Assembly (NCBI GenBank): GCA_900547805.1
Contig: URIE01000071.1
Coordinates: forward strand, 1 to 9,502
Origin: an uncultured Collinsella sp.
GTDB lineage: Bacteria > Actinomycetota > Coriobacteriia > Coriobacteriales > Coriobacteriaceae
Length of the DNA stretch: 9,502 nucleotides
Reading direction: 5' to 3'
Shown in pieces: positions 5,751-9,502 of the stretch. A program made the translations under genes and the position numbers. Each line of letters begins with the position of its first letter. The first letter of the stretch is position 1. Under the pieces are notes generated by a model. It was not told the origin of the DNA. It was given only the letters and a program-made list of their open reading frames with translations, and made no database searches.

Positions 5751-7150
5751 GATGCAAAGTAACCTGTCCCCCTTGCACCAACACCGGGGTTGTCGATGCT
5801 GCGGCCGCGACGCGACACGAGACGCGACACCTCGCCCAACAGCACGCCGATCACCACGCCCACCAGAATGGGCAGCTTGGCCATCTCGGCCGACGAACTG
5901 TTGAGTGGCACTACCGTCGCCACAATCGAAAGCGCGAGCTCGATCGCCGGCACCGCAAGCGCCACGGCGAGCACTTTACCCTCAAAAGGAGCGCGGAACA
6001 CACGCGGCCGGCCGTCGTACTTACGCAGACGCCAAAACGCCGGGAACATGGGGATATAACTCATGAGCAAAAAGACAACGTTCATCGAGAAGAAGACCCA
6101 AAAGACGTCGGAGCCCTCACCCAGCGGAATCTGGAGCAGTAGCACCAGGCTGGCAAAACAGCCGTTGATAAGTGCCGAGCCGTTGGGCATGCCGGTCTTC
6201 TTGGACACCAACGCAAAGGGACGCGGCATGTTGCCATGACGTGCGGCATAGCTCGCTACGTTGTTGACGCCAAAGCTCCAACAGATCATGTTGGCAAAGA
6301 GCGTCACCAGAAAGGCCATGCCCACGATCATGGTCAGTGAGTGGCTGCGTCCCACCATGGCGGCGACCGCGTCCACAATGCCCGAATCGAGCGAAAGTTG
6401 CTCGGCGGGAACCGCGGCTCCAATGCCGATGCCGCAGATAATGTAGATTGCCGCAATGGCAACGCCACCGGCGATAACCGCCTTGGGGATATCACGCGAC
6501 GGGTTTTTCATCGTACTGGCAAAGGTCGCGACCACTTCGAAGCCCATAAAGTTGAATAGGATGATCGATAGATACGTCAACGAATTGGTGTCGCCCAGGT
6601 CTGGAATGAAGGTCTTAAGCGACATATCGTTGGCAAAGCCGTTATTGTAGGCAAACCAGATGCCAACGATACCCACCACGGCGGTAATGAGCACTTTGAT
6701 GATGGCACCCCCGTCCATAACCCAATCGGCCTCGGCCACCGGCTGCATCGCCATAACCGTGACGCTCCACACAAAGGCAAGCTCGATGGCAATTCGAACC
6801 CCGAGCGAAAACTCAACACCCCATACCGCATTGATGACACTGGGGAACATGCAGGCGATGCTTGCCACCCACAGGGGAAAGTTAACCCAGTAGCACCAGG
6901 AGCAGCGTGCGCCCCAGCGATCGCCCAGACCCAGGCGGACCCAGTCGTACAGACCGCCCTCAGAATCAAACGCCGTGCCCAGCTCCGCCACCACCAGGCC
7001 ATAGGGAAGCAAAAACGTAATGATAAGGAAAATCCACCAGAAGAACTGTACGTTGCCCATAGCAGACGCCGGAGCTGCTGCCTCAATGGTAAAAACGACG
7101 CAGATAACCGAGAGAATGACCTGGATCAGGGAGAACTTTTTACCTGCCAT
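5741..7150 (-). CDS. APC-superfamily amino acid/amine permease (glutamate:GABA-antiporter-like)
   Basis: The product has 469 residues, the normal length of a 12-helix APC transporter, with hydrophobic segments along its whole length. Family signatures are the first helix LIQVILSVICVVFTIEAAAP, the loop GGLYDWVRLGLGDRWG (about 65-80), and the helix-6 motif FNFMGFEVVATFASTMKNPS continuing RDIPKAV (about 199-225). It acts in the cytoplasmic membrane. Given the flanking agmatine deiminases, uptake of agmatine, perhaps in exchange for putrescine or N-carbamoylputrescine, is a reasonable inference; the sequence does not prove the substrate. ATG at 7150 is chosen because GGGGGAG lies 6 bases upstream; the longer frame to 7243 has no ribosome site. 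A 60-aa leader ORF overlaps its start by 11 bases, and a terminator-like hairpin ends 20 bases before it. It is homologous to the partial permease at the window end. Confidence 0.92.
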   Translation of the reverse strand: MAGKKFSLIQVILSVICVVFTIEAAAPASAMGNVQFFWWIFLIITFLLPYGLVVAELGTAFDSEGGLYDWVRLGLGDRWGARCSWCYWVNFPLWVASIACMFPSVINAVWGVEFSLGVRIAIELAFVWSVTVMAMQPVAEADWVMDGGAIIKVLITAVVGIVGIWFAYNNGFANDMSLKTFIPDLGDTNSLTYLSIILFNFMGFEVVATFASTMKNPSRDIPKAVIAGGVAIAAIYIICGIGIGAAVPAEQLSLDSGIVDAVAAMVGRSHSLTMIVGMAFLVTLFANMICWSFGVNNVASYAARHGNMPRPFALVSKKTGMPNGSALINGCFASLVLLLQIPLGEGSDVFWVFFSMNVVFLLMSYIPMFPAFWRLRKYDGRPRVFRAPFEGKVLAVALAVPAIELALSIVATVVPLNSSSAEMAKLPILVGVVIGVLLGEVSRLVSRRGRSIDNPGVGARGTGYFASKE

Positions 7151-7322
7151 GGCGCACTCCCCCTGCAGCAAAAAGGATGGCATCTGTACCGAAGGCGCAG
7201 CCCAAGGTAGGGTTGCAGGCCGCGTCACCGGTACAGGTGCCATCCCTAAGAGAGGACAGGATGCAATTGTTAGACCAACGCTCGCGGAACAGGCGCGTGT
7301 AGATAACGATGCGCTGGTACAT
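7140..7322 (-). CDS. 60-aa leader ORF upstream of and overlapping the permease
   Basis: The frame starts MYQRIVIYTRLFRERWSNN and has a GGAG ribosome site 5 bases before ATG at 7322-7320. It ends with TAA at 7142-7140, overlapping the permease start by 11 bases in another frame. The first 17 codons use C/G third positions, like real genes. The N-terminal part is arginine-rich (positions 4, 10, 13, 15, 26). The middle has four cysteines at 20, 30, 36 and 42, two of them within GTCTGDAACNPT. The second half is written across the terminator-like hairpin at 7170-7245. I do not recognise a family. The likeliest reading is a regulatory leader peptide or translationally coupled small protein; a chance open frame remains possible. 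Confidence 0.45.
   Translation of the reverse strand: MYQRIVIYTRLFRERWSNNCILSSLRDGTCTGDAACNPTLGCAFGTDAILFAAGGVRHGR
7170..7245 (-). promoter_or_regulatory. Terminator-like hairpin (candidate attenuator) in the permease leader
   Basis: On the minus strand, 7229-7245 pairs with 7175-7191 over 17 positions with one C.A mismatch (GGATGGCACCTGTACCG against its complement). An inner GCAACCC/GGGCTGC pairing closes the loop. Five T's (7174-7170) follow directly. This is the form of an intrinsic terminator, but it lies inside the 60-aa leader ORF and only 20 bases before the permease ATG. It would therefore stop or pause transcription before the permease unless disrupted. It matches no riboswitch or T-box consensus I could recognise. 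Confidence 0.6.
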
Positions 7323-7370
7323 AGATACTCCGATCAAAACGGCCGTGCTCACGACCGGAAACTTTCGGCA

Positions 7371-7453
7371 ATTGAAGACGCGTCTGACCTGGAATAATCA
7401 AGCGAACAATTGGCCTAACCCGCAAAAAATCCCAGGTCAGACGCGTATTCAAT
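7371..7453. repeat. Inverted repeat 4 (22-bp arms, one mismatch)
   Basis: Bases 7371-7392 (ATTGAAGACGCGTCTGACCT plus GG) are the reverse complement of 7432-7453 except for one base; the inner 15 bp are perfect. The spacer is 39 bases. The arms contain the 10-bp palindrome AGACGCGTCT on the left side. The element lies between the aguA2 terminator and the leader ORF, 48 bases upstream of the latter, where the permease promoter should be. No strong -35/-10 pair was found in 7323-7454. Confidence 0.88.
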
Positions 7454-7454
7454 C

Positions 7455-7494
7455 AAAGAAAAGGGCGCTCCGAAGTGGAGGCTACGAAGCGCCC
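7455..7494 (-). terminator. Intrinsic terminator of aguA2
   Basis: On the minus strand 7485-7494 pairs with 7463-7472 (GGGCGCT...AGCGCCC, one internal mismatch), followed by TTTTCTTT. It lies 92 bases beyond the aguA2 stop, so the leader ORF and permease should need their own promoter. Confidence 0.85.
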
Positions 7495-7585
7495 GTTCCG
7501 CGCCGCTGCGCCAGATAACCCAAAAACCAACGCAGCAGACAAAGAGAGAGAAAAGCAAATCTGCTCAAAGAGAAAAGTCAGACGA

Positions 7586-8791
7586 TTAAGCGGACGGCTC
7601 CTGCTGGGTAATGCAGTGGATATTGCCGCCGCCGAAGACGACCTGCTCGGACTGAACGCCGACGCACTTGTATACGCCCTCGCCCCAGACCTCGTCATAG
7701 ATCTTCTGAAGCGTGTCAACGGCCAGCTGGTCGTTCTCGTCGCCGTACTGCGGGACGATAACGCCGTGGTTGGTGACCAGGTAGTTCATGTAGGAAGCGA
7801 TCAGCGGCTCGTCGGCAACGCGCGGCTCGGCGTTCTCGTCGGCATCGATGGTATCGCAGGAAGCCTGGTCCATGAACAGCGGGTTCACAGGCATGGGAAG
7901 CTTGTAGACCTTCATCTTGCGGCCCTTGGCGTCAACGGCGTTGGAAAGGGTCTCGTAGGCAGCATGGCACTGCTCGTAGAACGGGTACTCGGGATCGTCG
8001 GTCCAGATGCAGGCCATAACGCCCGGGGCGATGAACGTGGCGACGTCATCGATGTGGCCGTTGGTCTCCTCGGGGTCGATGCCCTCCTTGACCCAGATGA
8101 CCTTCTCGACACCCAGATAATCCTTGAGGTGCTCGTCCATATAGGCGCGAAGCTCCTCGCTCCAGGGCTCAAACTTCTTGTGGAACTTGGGCCAGATGGA
8201 CTCGGGATCCTCTTCCTCCTCCAGAACCGCAGAGCAGGTGCGGCCCGGGGAAAGCAGGCACTGGTCGGTCACAACAAGGGTGCCCTCGCCGTCGACGGTG
8301 ATGGAGCCGCCCTCGAGGATCATGTCATCGGGACGATAGCGACGGCAGCCGGAGAGCTCAGCCATCTTAAGAGCGATCTGCTCGTCCTTATCCCACGGGA
8401 AATAGAGGCCGTCGACGAGGCCGCCGTAGGCGTTGAAGTGCCAGTGGTTGGCGCGCTTCTCGCCCTTGCCGTTGATGACGTAGGTGGCGGCGGTATCGCG
8501 GAACCAGGCGTCGTCGGTGGTCATCTCGATGACGGTGACGTTCTCATCGTCCTCGAAGACGGCCTTGCAGTTGGCGTAGTCGGCCTGGTTGGCGCACATG
8601 GTGACCGGGGTGAACTCGGCGATGGCGCGAGCGATGGCGGCATACTGCTTCTGAGCCGGCTTGGCGCCGTGGGCCCAGGTGTCGGTGCGGTGGGGCCAAC
8701 CCATCCACACACGATCCTGCGGGGCGAACTCAGCGGGCATAAAGAAGCCGTCGGCCTTGGGGGTGGACTCGGACTCGGTGATCGTACGCAT
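7586..8791 (-). CDS. aguA: Agmatine deiminase-family protein (paralogue 2, with insertion and altered loop)
   Basis: The product has 401 residues, 28 longer than AguA1. It keeps the expected catalytic set: Asp99 in DDAWFRD, Glu160 in ILEGGS, His246 and Asp248 in ETNGHIDDVATF, and nucleophile Cys393 in GGGNIHCITQQEP. Two points are odd. After RD the usual Gly-Pro is replaced (RDTAATYV rather than RDxGPxF). About 25 extra residues, starting with the acidic run EEEEDPESIW, sit between residues 181 and 225. The expected reaction is agmatine to N-carbamoylputrescine and ammonia, in the cytoplasm; the changes leave room for a different guanidino substrate. ATG at 8791 follows GGAGG by 7 bases. The frame stays open 91 codons further upstream, but that part looks non-coding. 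The gene follows a second permease on the same strand. Confidence 0.92.
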   Translation of the reverse strand: MRTITESESTPKADGFFMPAEFAPQDRVWMGWPHRTDTWAHGAKPAQKQYAAIARAIAEFTPVTMCANQADYANCKAVFEDDENVTVIEMTTDDAWFRDTAATYVINGKGEKRANHWHFNAYGGLVDGLYFPWDKDEQIALKMAELSGCRRYRPDDMILEGGSITVDGEGTLVVTDQCLLSPGRTCSAVLEEEEDPESIWPKFHKKFEPWSEELRAYMDEHLKDYLGVEKVIWVKEGIDPEETNGHIDDVATFIAPGVMACIWTDDPEYPFYEQCHAAYETLSNAVDAKGRKMKVYKLPMPVNPLFMDQASCDTIDADENAEPRVADEPLIASYMNYLVTNHGVIVPQYGDENDQLAVDTLQKIYDEVWGEGVYKCVGVQSEQVVFGGGNIHCITQQEPSA

Positions 8792-9075
8792 AAGATTTCC
8801 TCCAAATCGAACGATCGCTTGCCGCGGGCGGCTTGCCCGCAGCCTGAAACCAAGAGATGGTGGGCGCCCGTCCCCCGGCAAAGGTCGGGGCGCCCGGTAC
8901 CGGTTTTCACGGAGTCGCACCGGCGAGCGACGACGTAGCCAAGTGCGCGGAGACAAACGCACGAAGGATACGAAAGGGAAATTGGGGCGGGCGGTGGTTA
9001 CCGGAGCTATCGCTCGCACCCACCCCGGGGGATGGTTAAGTGACGAGGAGCGTTGGAGCCCCAAATCCGGGTGCT
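8792..9075 (-). promoter_or_regulatory. Hairpin-rich leader upstream of aguA2 (no gene)
   Basis: This 284-base gap has no credible gene. On the minus strand it contains four hairpins in a row. The first (8993-9024) is a GGTGG/CCACC outer stem enclosing GAGC-GATA-GCTC. The second (8900-8923) is CCGGT/ACCGG. The third (8862-8895) pairs GGGCGCCC with GGGCGCCC. The fourth (8824-8840) pairs GCGGGC with GCCCGC, 33 bases before the start codon. Only GC content is expected to give some of these by chance; the nested first structure is the most specific. No convincing promoter was found, and no known riboswitch consensus was recognised. Confidence 0.4.
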
Positions 9076-9502
9076 CTAGTTCTCTTCGGCCTCGGCGGCC
9101 TCCTCAGCGAGACGCTGAGCAGCCAGCTCGGGGGTGAGACCCATATACTCGGTCTCGCGGCCCTTGGCGCTGATGACGCGGACGACCTCGCCGATGAGCA
9201 GAAGCACGATGAAGATAACGATCATCGGGACCTTGTCACCAATTTCATCGACGGAGAACGGAGCCAGCGTTGCAACGATGGCCAGGATCAGCTCGATGCA
9301 GGGAATGGCCAGCATGACCTTCATCATGGCACCCTTAAACGGGAACGTGAAGATACGTTCACGGTTCGGGTCGTTCTTGCGAAGGTTGAGGAACGCCGGG
9401 AACATCGGGATGTAGGTGAGCAGCAGGAAGACGACGGAGGTGCCAAAGAGCATCCAGAAGACGCCGTTGGAGATGGCATCGATGGGAACCAGCTGCAGAC
9501 AC
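9076..9502 (-). CDS. APC-superfamily permease (second paralogue), C-terminal part
   Basis: The 141 C-terminal residues are in the window; the 5' end lies beyond base 9502. The stretch LQLVPIDAISNGVFWMLFG, then TSVVFLLLTYIPMFPAF, aligns with residues 338-372 of the permease at 5741-7150 (LLQIPLGEGSDVFWVFF..NVVFLLMSYIPMFPAF). The last transmembrane pair follows: PCIELILAIVATLAPF and PMIVIFIVLLLIGEVVRVI. The tail is acidic and alanine-rich, AAQRLAEEAAEAEEN, unlike the first permease's tail. It probably transports an amino acid or amine across the cytoplasmic membrane and may supply AguA2, which lies 284 bases downstream on the same strand. Substrate is inferred from context only. Confidence 0.88.
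   Translation of the reverse strand, partial: CLQLVPIDAISNGVFWMLFGTSVVFLLLTYIPMFPAFLNLRKNDPNRERIFTFPFKGAMMKVMLAIPCIELILAIVATLAPFSVDEIGDKVPMIVIFIVLLLIGEVVRVISAKGRETEYMGLTPELAAQRLAEEAAEAEEN

Noticed and set aside
5147..5752. Plus-strand 201-codon frame and overlapping minus-strand 122-codon frame (5182-5550)
   Set aside because: Both cross the inverted-repeat element, lack ribosome sites and show no family motif; the 63-aa frame within has far better start signals.
7151..7243. 31-codon N-terminal extension of the permease
   Set aside because: No ribosome site upstream; MAGKK at 7150 has GGGGGAG and begins just before the first APC helix.
7160..7322. T-box, SAM-type or guanidine riboswitch in the permease leader
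   Set aside because: Fragments such as GGATGGCACC and GCAACCC loosely resemble known motifs, but the required conserved cores and stem order are missing.
7475..8938. Long plus-strand open frame opposite aguA2
   Set aside because: Shadow of the deiminase; low-complexity Val/Gly/Leu/Asp composition is typical of the antisense of GC-rich genes.
8881..8940. tRNA-like segment (GGTGCGACTCC on the minus strand)
   Set aside because: Only a vague TPsiC-arm resemblance; no acceptor, D or anticodon stems can be drawn.
8792..9064. 91-codon N-terminal extension of AguA2
   Set aside because: Arg/Pro-rich translation of a structured leader; the ATG at 8791 has GGAGG and aligns with AguA1's N-terminus.
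9056..9076. Terminator at the end of the second permease
   Set aside because: A GAGC-CCC/GGG-GCTC hairpin overlaps the stop codon, but no T tract follows on the minus strand.

Overview
This window looks like chromosomal DNA from a GC-rich anaerobic actinomycete of the Coriobacteriia, most likely Collinsella or a close relative. That is an inference from the high GC content, the strong C/G preference at third codon positions, the paired agmatine-deiminase/APC-permease genes beside a LuxR-type regulator, and the many long palindromes between genes. No rRNA, tRNA, CRISPR array or transposase gene was seen.

Layout from left to right. At 1-68 is the last 21 codons of a class I DAHP synthase (shikimate pathway), plus strand. 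From 69 to 545 there is no gene; the first 330 bases are packed with three separate long inverted repeats and an iterated GGGACRYTCYTT-like motif. At 546-1190 is a GNAT acetyltransferase, plus strand. At 1273-2823, minus strand, is a regulator of the AlbA_2/divergent ATPase/winged-helix type; its promoter is overlaid by two identical 12-bp operator-like repeats 21 bp apart. At 3013-4134, minus strand, is a first agmatine deiminase (AguA1), closed by a strong intrinsic terminator. Diverging from it at 4313-5116 is a GAF-like/LuxR-HTH regulator, with a candidate operator in the shared intergenic region. From 5117 to 5513 lie a terminator, a roughly 120-bp imperfect inverted-repeat element and a possible promoter. 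A probable 63-aa small protein follows at 5514-5705. At 5741-7150, minus strand, is an APC-family permease. It is preceded by a 60-aa leader ORF (7140-7322) that contains a terminator-like hairpin, and by another long inverted repeat (7371-7453). At 7586-8791, minus strand, is a second agmatine deiminase (AguA2) with unusual features, preceded by a hairpin-rich 284-base leader. The window closes at 9076-9502 with the C-terminal third of a second APC permease, minus strand.

How the genes fit together. Two deiminases and two related permeases suggest that agmatine, or related guanidino amines, is imported and hydrolysed to N-carbamoylputrescine plus ammonia, probably under control of the LuxR-type protein. 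The usual partners of a fermentative agmatine deiminase pathway, putrescine carbamoyltransferase and carbamate kinase, are not in this window. The fate of N-carbamoylputrescine therefore cannot be read here. The most interesting signals are the leader ORF/attenuator in front of the permease, the altered catalytic-loop motif and 25-residue insertion in AguA2, the autoregulation-like promoter of the AlbA_2 regulator, the candidate LuxR operator, and the dense palindromic repeats.
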